Origin: an uncultured Flavobacteriaceae bacterium
GTDB lineage: Bacteria > Bacteroidota > Bacteroidia > Flavobacteriales > Flavobacteriaceae
DNA length: 64,000 bases
Direction: 5' to 3'
Assembly (NCBI GenBank): GCA_947501845.1
Contig: CANMXP010000014.1
Coordinates: 62,001-126,000 of the forward strand
Every line of letters starts with the position of its first letter. Within the stretch, counting starts at the first letter, position 1. The translations under genes and the position numbers were made by a program. Below are positions 57,322 through 64,000 of this stretch, in pieces. Under the pieces are notes generated by a model. That model was not told the origin of the DNA. It made no database searches and saw only the letters and a list, made by a program, of their open reading frames with translations.

Positions 57322-57409
57322 AAAGATTTTAATTGATGGTAATAATGCTAATTTACGATGTTTTATAAAATTGTAATCCCAAAGAAATATTTTTGTTATT
57401 TTGTAGTCT

Positions 57410-58057
57410 ATGGAAAAGGATTTAAGCAATTATAGGAAGTCTTACGAAAAGCATGAATTACTACTAAAAGATGTGCCAGAAAACCCAATGGAATTATTCC
57501 AAAAATGGTTTTATGAAGTGGATAAATTTTTCACTAAAGGCGAAACAAATGCTATGACAGTTGCTACTATTGGCTTGGATGGATTTCCAAAGAATAGGGT
57601 TGTACTTCTTAAGCGTTTTACTTATGAAGGTTTTATTTTTTATACAAATTATAATAGCGAAAAAGGCAAGGCAATTGCTCAAAATCCTAACGTTTGTTTA
57701 TCTTTTTTTTGGCATGGAGCAGAGCGCCAAGTTATTATAAAAGGAAAAGCAGAAAGGATTGCTGAAAATTTAAGTGATGGTTACTTTGAATCTAGACCAA
57801 GAGGAAGCCAATTAGGAGCCATCGTTTCAGAACAGAGTGAGGTTATTGAAAACAGAGACGCTATCGAAAAAAAGCTTTTAGAATTAGAAAAAGAATTTGA
57901 AGGAAAAGAAATACCAAGACCGACCCATTGGGGTGGTTATATAGTAAAGCCTTCAGAAATAGAGTTCTGGCAAGGCCGCCCTAATCGATTACATGACAGA
58001 ATCAGATTTATGCTTCAACCAGATTATAATTGGAAAATTGATCGACTATCTCCTTAA
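57410..58057 (+). CDS. pdxH: Pyridoxamine 5'-phosphate oxidase
   Basis: PdxH oxidises pyridoxine or pyridoxamine 5'-phosphate to pyridoxal phosphate using FMN and oxygen. The 215-residue length is standard. FMN and substrate contacts are seen in NRVVLLKRF (near 64), FIFYTNYNSEKGKAI (near 82), FWHGAERQV (near 102), RPRGSQLGAIVS (near 130), and the C-terminal GRPNRLHDRI. The ATG at 57410 sits directly after the TTTTGTAGTCT segment and gives the canonical N-terminus. The gene is single. A partial decayed copy of its start lies at 56758-56800. Confidence 0.96.
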   Translation: MEKDLSNYRKSYEKHELLLKDVPENPMELFQKWFYEVDKFFTKGETNAMTVATIGLDGFPKNRVVLLKRFTYEGFIFYTNYNSEKGKAIAQNPNVCLSFFWHGAERQVIIKGKAERIAENLSDGYFESRPRGSQLGAIVSEQSEVIENRDAIEKKLLELEKEFEGKEIPRPTHWGGYIVKPSEIEFWQGRPNRLHDRIRFMLQPDYNWKIDRLSP

Positions 58058-58220
58058 ACAATCGTTTAAATGACCATATTATCGGTTAAAACAACGCTTT
58101 GTCGATTAAAAACAAAATAACACGACAAAAAGCACGTTTTTAATCGATTTTAACATTTTTTTAACATTCACTTCAGGGTAGGCTGCTAATTTTACAAAAC
58201 CTAATCTAAATAACCTACTT

Positions 58221-58718
58221 ATGAAGTCATTAATCAAACTGCCATTATTGGCATTGTTGGCTGTGTTGACGTTTACCTCTTGTTCAACAGATAGCATAGA
58301 TGATAAAGCAGATACTGCTGAATTAAACCTTATTGCACAAGAAGCCAAAACCATAGAAGTAGATATACTTGAGCTTATAAATGACTATAGATTATCATTG
58401 GGATTAAACCCTTTGAACGATATGTCTGTAGTAAAATCTGTTGCGTTTAGTCATACAGATTATATGATTGACAATGATCAGGTATCGCATGATAATTTTT
58501 TTACTCGCAGTAATTACTTGAAAGCAAATGCTGGTGCTAAAAAAGTGTCTGAGAATGTAGCATATGGATATAGTTCTGCTGAAACCGTAGTTAAAGCTTG
58601 GATTAAAAGTGAAGGGCATAGAGGCACCATTGAAGGCGACTTTACAAACTTTGATATTTCAGCCGAAAAAAATAATAATGGAAGATGGTATTTTACGAAC
58701 ATCTTTATAAAGAAATAA
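58221..58718 (+). CDS. CAP-domain (SCP-like) lipoprotein
   Basis: A 165-residue lipoprotein with lipobox FTSC (Cys21). Residues about 45-165 form a CAP/SCP-PR1 domain: DILELINDYRLSLGLNPL (in parts: LINDYRLSLGLNPL), AFSHTDYMI with the first site His, a middle SENVAYGY, and EGHRGTIEGDF with the second His; the last strand is RWYFTNIFIK. The two His and the Glu in SENVA match the family's cavity residues. Bacterial CAP proteins occur at the surface with little known activity. It is a single gene, followed at a distance by a strong terminator. Confidence 0.88.
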   Translation: MKSLIKLPLLALLAVLTFTSCSTDSIDDKADTAELNLIAQEAKTIEVDILELINDYRLSLGLNPLNDMSVVKSVAFSHTDYMIDNDQVSHDNFFTRSNYLKANAGAKKVSENVAYGYSSAETVVKAWIKSEGHRGTIEGDFTNFDISAEKNNNGRWYFTNIFIKK

Positions 58719-58847
58719 ATTGCTTTTATTTAAGCAATTAAAAGCATAACCTATTTAATGTACTAATTTTTTGCAATGTAAAATTTTATGATTAAATGGG
58801 TTATTATTGATAACTTAATCGTTATTGAATTTAGCTTTAGGTAAAGG

Positions 58848-58876
58848 TCCTCCCAAGAATTTGGGAGGATTTTTTG
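58848..58876 (+). terminator. Intrinsic terminator downstream of the CAP gene
   Basis: TCCTCCCAA (58848-58856), loop GAAT, TTGGGAGGA (58861-58869) and a T-run. It is 130 bases past the stop of the CAP gene; the space between holds a second, weaker hairpin (AATTGCTT/AAGCAATT near 58716-58740). Confidence 0.85.
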
Positions 58877-58964
58877 TTTATTGGTTTAACTTGATGTTGA
58901 CGCAAAAACTATTTAAGTTTTTGATATCAAGTATTTTATATTGATCTAATATGGGTTTTATGAA

Positions 58965-59005
58965 AAAAGAAAAGCCATTAGAAAATTTTACCTTCTAATG
59001 GCTTT
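58965..59005 (-). terminator. Terminator of the OmpA operon
   Basis: AAAGCCATTAGAA (58971-58983) pairs with TTCTAATGGCTTT (58993-59005). On the minus strand the hairpin is followed by a T-rich tract, ending the operon that begins with the adhesin. Confidence 0.88.
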
Positions 59006-59029
59006 AATTATTATTGAACTTAGGCTTAA

Positions 59030-60952
59030 TTATTCCATTTTAACCACAATAAATTGTGTACGTCTGTTGGCTTGATGCTGCTCTTCTGTACAATTTATTG
59101 TATTATCGCAATCATTAGCTAATTTTTGCTCGCCATAACCTTTGTATTCAGTAATTCTAGCAGGGTCTACGCCTTTATCTACTAAATACTTGTAAGTAGC
59201 GTTTGCTCTGTCTAAAGACAGCTTGTTGTTGTACTCTGATGAACCTCTAGAATCTGTATGTGATTCTATTTTAATAACCATACTTGGGTATGTATTCATC
59301 ATTAAATTAACGATTCGATCTAATTCGACTGTACCATCACGCCTAATATCGAACTTATTAAAATCAAAGTAAATAGGGTAGAGCTCTGTAATTGGAGTCA
59401 CCTTTTTTACCACACGATTTAAGTTAAAATCGGCAGTAATGCTTGTAACTTTATTTTCTACACCTTTAGAAGTAACCTGTCTGGTGTCTTCTATATAATT
59501 GTCCTTTTTAATGTTTATAACATAGTCGGCGTCTCTATCTATATTTATTTCATAATTGCCATCTTCATCTGTTTCTAAATGTGCAATTTCTTTATTATTG
59601 CTATCAAGAAGCGTAACAATTGCATTTGGTACAGGTGTATTTGTAGTTATGTCTGTAATAGTACCTTCTATTTTTAATTGTGGAATTCTGTCATATGCAT
59701 AAATATCATCGCTACCAATGCCACCATTTCTATTTGACGCAAAATAACCTGACAGACCATCTTCATTCATAAAAAATGAAAAATCGTCTTTGCTTGAATT
59801 TACAGGAACCCCTAGGTTAAGAACGCTAATAATATTATTGTTTTTGTCTGAAACGGTTCCGAAAATATCTAATAAACCTAAGCCAGGATGGCCATCTGAG
59901 GCAAGAAAAAGAACACCTTCATTATTAATAAAAGGAAATCTTTCATTTTTATCTGTATTAACAATATTTCCCATATTTTGTGGTTTGCCAAAAGTACCAT
60001 CGCTATTTATATCTACATGGTAAATATCTGTTCCTCCAAAGCCATCAGGCATATTGGAAGCAAAATATAACTTGGTTCCATCATTATTTAATGCAGGATG
60101 ACCGTTAGAGAAGTCGTTACTATTAAAAGGAAGTTCTTCAATATTTGTCCATTTATCTTCAATTAAGGAAGCTTTATAAATTTTAAGGTTGGTCATGCCT
60201 TCATCATCTTTTCCTAAAACATTTTTGCTAAAATTATTTCTGGAAAAATATATCGTTTTACCATCTTTTGTTATGGTAACAGGACCTTCGTGATAAATAG
60301 AGTTTATATCACCTTTAAGTTTAGATTTGTGATCTACAATACTATCATTGGCACTTTTATCTGTTACATAAATGTCTAAAAAAGGTTCTTCGTTCCAACC
60401 GTAAATGTGTTTTGTTGAAACACCTGTATTTCTGGACGAAGCGAAATAGATATTGCCATCATGCTCATAAGCTCCAAAATCACTATATTTTGAATTGAAA
60501 TTAACATCAGTTAAAAAATATTGTTGTTTTGCATTGAAAATAGAATTAATAAAATCTGAGTCCTTTAAAAATTTCTCTTCATTTATTTCTCCTCCAGCCT
60601 TTTTATAACGTTTTAGCCAAACACGAGATTCTTTATAATCTTTTATGCCTCTTAGTGCTTGGGCATAATTGTAATAGTAGGCTATAGGTACATTAGGTTG
60701 TTCTACAACTTTTTTATAGTACACTACCGCACTATCTGGATTTCGCATAAAGGCATAGCTATCTGCAAGCTGTCTGGTTGCATAATCTGCGTTAAAGTCT
60801 TTTTCTATAAGATTATGATACACTTGGGCAGCATTAACAAACGAAAATTTGTTAAATAGGTTATCTGCCTTCTTTTGAGAACCATATTGGGCAAGTACTG
60901 ATAAGCTTGTAAGCAATATGATGCCAGTTAATATATAATTTCTTAATCTCAT
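59030..60952 (-). CDS. OmpA-family protein with TPR and beta-propeller-like repeats (copy 1)
   Basis: A 640-residue outer-membrane-associated protein. After a signal peptide (to LAQY, residue 22), residues 25-140 are TPR-like helices (QVYHNLIEKDFNADYATRQLADSYAF, in parts: YATRQLADSYAFM). WD40/PD40-like beta segments follow (DGKTIYFSRNNF, DGTKLYFASNMPDGFGGTDIY, in parts), then a carboxypeptidase-regulatory-like fold (about 420-500). The C-terminus is an OmpA peptidoglycan-binding domain with IYFDFNKFDIR and IESHTDSRGSSEYN. The DFxK and NxxLSxxRA motifs are intact. It is a paralogue of the next gene upstream (about 60 percent by eye) and is last in an operon with PorP/SprF and an adhesin. Confidence 0.92.
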   Translation of the reverse strand: MRLRNYILTGIILLTSLSVLAQYGSQKKADNLFNKFSFVNAAQVYHNLIEKDFNADYATRQLADSYAFMRNPDSAVVYYKKVVEQPNVPIAYYYNYAQALRGIKDYKESRVWLKRYKKAGGEINEEKFLKDSDFINSIFNAKQQYFLTDVNFNSKYSDFGAYEHDGNIYFASSRNTGVSTKHIYGWNEEPFLDIYVTDKSANDSIVDHKSKLKGDINSIYHEGPVTITKDGKTIYFSRNNFSKNVLGKDDEGMTNLKIYKASLIEDKWTNIEELPFNSNDFSNGHPALNNDGTKLYFASNMPDGFGGTDIYHVDINSDGTFGKPQNMGNIVNTDKNERFPFINNEGVLFLASDGHPGLGLLDIFGTVSDKNNNIISVLNLGVPVNSSKDDFSFFMNEDGLSGYFASNRNGGIGSDDIYAYDRIPQLKIEGTITDITTNTPVPNAIVTLLDSNNKEIAHLETDEDGNYEINIDRDADYVINIKKDNYIEDTRQVTSKGVENKVTSITADFNLNRVVKKVTPITELYPIYFDFNKFDIRRDGTVELDRIVNLMMNTYPSMVIKIESHTDSRGSSEYNNKLSLDRANATYKYLVDKGVDPARITEYKGYGEQKLANDCDNTINCTEEQHQANRRTQFIVVKME

Positions 60953-61045
60953 GGGGTCATTAGTTTTAATTTAAAAACCTTCACTAATCGGTTAATTAGT
61001 TGTCGTTTTTGTTTATTTAAACATAGATTGGTTTAAGCTTTGTTA

Positions 61046-62965
61046 TTATTCCATTTTTACAACGATAAATTGAGTACGTCTGTTTAATTGGTGGTCTTTT
61101 TCTTCACAGTCTTGCCCATCTTCACAACCATTAGTTAATCTACGTTCTCCAAAACCTTGATGCTCTGTAATTCTTTCTGGGGCAATGCCTTTAGAAATTA
61201 AATACGCGTAGGTTGAATTTGCTCTATCTATAGATAGTTTATCATTGTATGTTAGATTACCTCTTGAATCGGTATGAGACTCAATACGGATGACCATATC
61301 TGGATAATCGTTTTGCATTAGGCTAACAATTTTATCGAGCTCTAAAGCTGCATCTTCTCTAATGTTATATTTGTTGAAATCAAAGTAAATAGTATTTAAC
61401 TCTGCAAGTTTTATAACATTAGGTACTGGATTTAATAATAAATTGGCATTAATAGTGACAAGTTCTGTCTGAATATTTTTAGAAGTGAATGTTCTGTAAT
61501 CATCAATATATTTGTCTTGACTAGCAACAATTTTATAATCTTTATTTCTGTCAATATTTATTTGATAATAGCCGTTTTCATCGGTTATCATATTAGCAAT
61601 CTTGTTACCTTTATCATCAAATAAAGTGATAACAGAATTAGCAATAGGGTTCATGTTAATAGCATCTGTTACAACACCTTCAACATGTAGAACAGGTTCT
61701 CTATGATAAGCATATATATCATCACTACCACGCCCCCCTTTTCTATTGGATGCAAAATAGCCCGTAATACCGTTTGGATTCATTGAAAATGAAAAGTCAT
61801 CTTTATTAGAATTTACAGGGACTCCTAAATTTATAACATCTACGATGCTGTCATCATCTTCTCCTTTAATCGTTGCAAAAATATCTAACAAGCCTAGGCC
61901 AGTATGTCCATCTGAAGAAAAGAATAAAACCCCTTCGTTATTTATAAAAGGAAATCCTTCGGCACTTTCGGTATTTACAGTATCTCCAACATTTTGTATT
62001 TCTGTTAGCGAGCCATCTGGTTGTATGTTAACAACCCATATATCTGAACCTCCTCTAGTTCCAGGTCTATCGGATGTAAAGTATAACTTGGTATCATCAA
62101 TATTTAAAGCTGGGTGTTGTGTTGAAAAGTCATCACTATTAATTGATAAATCTTCTATATTGGTCCATTCACCATCAATTAAAGTAGCTCTATAAATCTT
62201 CATGTTGGTCAAGCCCTTTTTGTCTTTTGCTTCAACGCCTTCGGTGAAATTATTTCTAGAAAAGTACATGGTACGGCCATTCTTTGTAATAGTTACTGGG
62301 CCATCGTGATAAATGGAGTTTACATCTCCTTTTACTTTTCCTGTATGATCAACATTTTTTCTAGATCCAACCTCAGTTACATAAACATCTAAAAAAGGTT
62401 GTTCGTTCCAGCCATAAAGTCTTTTTACGGAAACACCTTCATCTCTGGAAGAGGCAAAATATACTTTACCATCATGTTCAAAGGCACCAAAATCACTATA
62501 TTTTGAGTTGAAACGAACTCTATCTAAGAAATACTGCTGTTTCGCACCAAAAACACTGGTGATAAAATTGATATCTTTAGAAAAATCATTGGCATTTACG
62601 ACGCCTCCAGAATCTTTGAAACGTTTTAACCAAACTTGAGAGTCGTCATATTTTTTCATACCTCTAAGCGATTGTGCATATTTGTAGTAATACTCAACAG
62701 GCACATTTTCTTGCTTAACGACATTTTTATAATATCTTGAAGCATTTCTTGGGTCTCTTAAATAAGCATAGCAATCTGCTAATTGACGGGTTGCATAATC
62801 CTTATTATAGTTGTTTTGAATAAGTTCTCTATAAACTTTTGCAGCTTTTACAAAAGAGAATTTATTGAATAATGTATCGGCTCTTTTCTGTTTTCCTTGT
62901 TGTGAAAATACAGAAAAGCTTAACATTAAAGCGATACAGACTAATATGTAGTTTTTATTTTTCAT
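61046..62965 (-). CDS. OmpA-family protein with TPR and beta-propeller-like repeats (copy 2)
   Basis: A 639-residue paralogue with the same layout: signal peptide (to FSQQG), TPR-like helices (25-140), PD40-like repeats with KVYFASSRD and KLYFTSDRPGTRGGSDIW, a carboxypeptidase-regulatory-like insert, and a C-terminal OmpA domain (IYFDFNKYNIR, HTDSRGNLTYNDKLS). It ends in the same RRTQFIVVKME tail as copy 1, in parts QFIVVKME. Acting with PorP/SprF-type proteins, such OmpA proteins are thought to tie the outer-membrane adhesin module to peptidoglycan. It starts 12 bases after the PorP/SprF stop, so both are one transcript. Confidence 0.92.
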   Translation of the reverse strand: MKNKNYILVCIALMLSFSVFSQQGKQKRADTLFNKFSFVKAAKVYRELIQNNYNKDYATRQLADCYAYLRDPRNASRYYKNVVKQENVPVEYYYKYAQSLRGMKKYDDSQVWLKRFKDSGGVVNANDFSKDINFITSVFGAKQQYFLDRVRFNSKYSDFGAFEHDGKVYFASSRDEGVSVKRLYGWNEQPFLDVYVTEVGSRKNVDHTGKVKGDVNSIYHDGPVTITKNGRTMYFSRNNFTEGVEAKDKKGLTNMKIYRATLIDGEWTNIEDLSINSDDFSTQHPALNIDDTKLYFTSDRPGTRGGSDIWVVNIQPDGSLTEIQNVGDTVNTESAEGFPFINNEGVLFFSSDGHTGLGLLDIFATIKGEDDDSIVDVINLGVPVNSNKDDFSFSMNPNGITGYFASNRKGGRGSDDIYAYHREPVLHVEGVVTDAINMNPIANSVITLFDDKGNKIANMITDENGYYQINIDRNKDYKIVASQDKYIDDYRTFTSKNIQTELVTINANLLLNPVPNVIKLAELNTIYFDFNKYNIREDAALELDKIVSLMQNDYPDMVIRIESHTDSRGNLTYNDKLSIDRANSTYAYLISKGIAPERITEHQGFGERRLTNGCEDGQDCEEKDHQLNRRTQFIVVKME

Positions 62966-62977
62966 ATAAAAATCGTA

Positions 62978-63904
62978 TTAGAAATATCTTGGTGATTTTA
63001 ATTTAGAACTTAAGAATTTAAATTCGTAAATAAGTAATATTTCATGAGTTCCAGTAGTGTAGTTAGCTATGTCTGAAATTGGTTTTTCATAAGCATAGCC
63101 TACACGTAATTGTCTAGAAACTTGAAAGTCTGCAATACCGCCTATAGCAGCTGTTTGCTCATTAATTCTATAAGAACCTCCTATCCAAAATTTCTCATTA
63201 TACAAGAAATTAGCGGTAAGATCGAATGATAGTGGAGCACCATTAGTTGCTTTTATTAAACCAGCAGGCTTAAATTTAAAACTTTTGCTTATGTCTAGAA
63301 CGCCACCAAGTGTAAAGTAATAACTAATACGTTCTAAAGCTTTATAGTCACCTTGCTTATTTTCATCTGTATTTAATATTCTAGGAGCAGACAATCCAGC
63401 ATAAAATCTATTGGTATGGTAATACACCCCAGCACCAATATTAGGAGCCCAGCGGTTTTCTGTTCCGTTAAAGAAGGGATCACTCGATACAGTTGGATCA
63501 TTTATAAAGTCCTGATCAAAACTATAACCTGTAAAACCACCTTTTACACCAAAAGCTAATTTACCACTCCTTCCAGTAGGGATCGTATATGAGAAATCAC
63601 CATATAGATACGAATAGTTTTGCGGACCTAAATCATCCTCAATAAAAGTTAGACCTAGCCCAATTCTATCATTCCTTAACGGTGTGTGTATAGAAAGAGT
63701 CTGTGTTATAGGACCTCCTTTAAAACCAACCCATTGGCTTCTATGTAATCCAACGATGCTTAAAGCTTCTCGACTTCCAGCATAGGCTGGATTTATTGAG
63801 ATTGTATTGTACATATACTGTGTGAATTGCGGTAATTGTTGTGCAACTCCAACCGTACAGCTTAACAATGCAATAGCGATTATATTAAATTTAATAAGTC
63901 TCAT
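62978..63904 (-). CDS. PorP/SprF family outer-membrane protein
   Basis: A 308-residue beta-barrel-like protein of the PorP/SprF family, needed for surface localisation of SprB-like adhesins with T9SS type-B C-terminal signals. The signal peptide ends near VGVAQQ (residue 22), followed by the hallmark LPQFTQYMYNTISINPAYAGSRE (in parts: FTQYMYN, NPAYAGSR). Later segments show the strand pattern GGSYRINEQTAAIGGIADF and KPISDIANYTTGTHEILL, the usual C-terminal signature. It follows the partial adhesin gene by 11 bases. SprB-SprF pairing infers that this protein escorts that adhesin. Confidence 0.93.
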   Translation of the reverse strand: MRLIKFNIIAIALLSCTVGVAQQLPQFTQYMYNTISINPAYAGSREALSIVGLHRSQWVGFKGGPITQTLSIHTPLRNDRIGLGLTFIEDDLGPQNYSYLYGDFSYTIPTGRSGKLAFGVKGGFTGYSFDQDFINDPTVSSDPFFNGTENRWAPNIGAGVYYHTNRFYAGLSAPRILNTDENKQGDYKALERISYYFTLGGVLDISKSFKFKPAGLIKATNGAPLSFDLTANFLYNEKFWIGGSYRINEQTAAIGGIADFQVSRQLRVGYAYEKPISDIANYTTGTHEILLIYEFKFLSSKLKSPRYF

Positions 63905-63915
63905 AGGTTATGTTT

Positions 63916-64000
63916 TTATTTGGTTCCTAAGTAAACAGGTCCTGTAATAGGATTCAATCCACTATTTTGTAATTTTATTATATAATAATATGTTCCGTTA
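63916..64000 (-). CDS. C-terminal end of a T9SS-type surface protein (partial)
   Basis: The minus strand from 63999 reads in frame through NGTYYYIIKLQNSGLNPITG, PVYLGTK and a stop at 63916-63918; only 27 residues lie in the window. 'NGTYYYII' before a short 'G.VYL' end is the pattern of the type-B (gliding motility-associated, CHU) C-terminal signal of large secreted adhesins. The adjacent PorP/SprF and OmpA genes agree. The rest of the gene lies beyond the window edge, so size and domains cannot be stated. Confidence 0.8.
   Translation of the reverse strand, partial: NGTYYYIIKLQNSGLNPITGPVYLGTK

Noticed and set aside
58716-58847. Small RNA between the CAP gene and its distant terminator
   Set aside because: The 130-base space ends in a strong terminator, but no promoter of the TTG/TAnnTTTG type was found in it.

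Overview
This 64 kb window is chromosomal DNA of a member of the Bacteroidota, almost certainly a marine-type Flavobacteriaceae. The evidence is low GC, promoters of the Bacteroidota type (TTG, 19-20 bp, TAnnTTTG), many lipoproteins, a type IX secretion (T9SS) component (PorQ), a PorP/SprF protein beside OmpA proteins and a T9SS-type adhesin end, a YbiT-like ABC-F protein and a fused E1 alpha/beta dehydrogenase. No tRNA, rRNA, transposase, integrase, phage gene or CRISPR array was seen.

Layout. 1-3.2 kb: histidine degradation (hutU, cut by the window edge, and hutI). 3.2-7.4 kb: an intergenic repeat, a glutaminyl cyclase lipoprotein, the SRP RNA gene (ffs), a short-chain dehydrogenase, a small lipoprotein and a thioredoxin-fold lipoprotein without its cysteine pair. 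7.7-14.4 kb: an ABC-F ATPase, a DUF2007 protein, a PAP2 phosphatase, pheT and a TlpA-type gene broken by two frameshifts. 14.9-24.5 kb: a beta-helix/TonB C-terminal fusion, a methyltransferase pair, a fused 2-oxoacid dehydrogenase E1, and an M1-peptidase-like protein with a ruined zinc site joined to an outer-membrane barrel. 24.6-37.2 kb: LOG family protein, uvrA, two unknowns, ggt, an AcpH-like protein, glmM, a sulfatase, a lipid A-type acyltransferase and a rhomboid protease. 37.2-45.8 kb: a decayed lipoprotein gene, lon, porQ, an FN3-like lipoprotein, cmk, a BON-LysM protein and rpsA.

46.6-52.5 kb holds the most unusual block: six genes in one direction, tightly spaced or overlapping (phospholipase D-like, a small unknown, GMC/FAD oxidoreductase, VioB-type ferritin-like protein, SRPBCC protein, a small unknown). 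A flavoenzyme translationally coupled to a VioB-type di-iron protein recalls the VioA/VioB logic of bisindole pathways, but no substrate can be assigned. It is the best candidate here for an undescribed system.

52.9-58.1 kb: pyrR and pyrB lead a run through two small unknowns to rnz. It is followed by two tandem paralogous genes whose spacer carries a decayed copy of the pdxH start, then pdxH. 58.2-64 kb: a CAP-domain lipoprotein and a minus-strand surface operon: the end of a large adhesin with a T9SS type-B-like tail, PorP/SprF, and two paralogous OmpA/TPR proteins, the arrangement found in SprB-like gliding adhesin loci.
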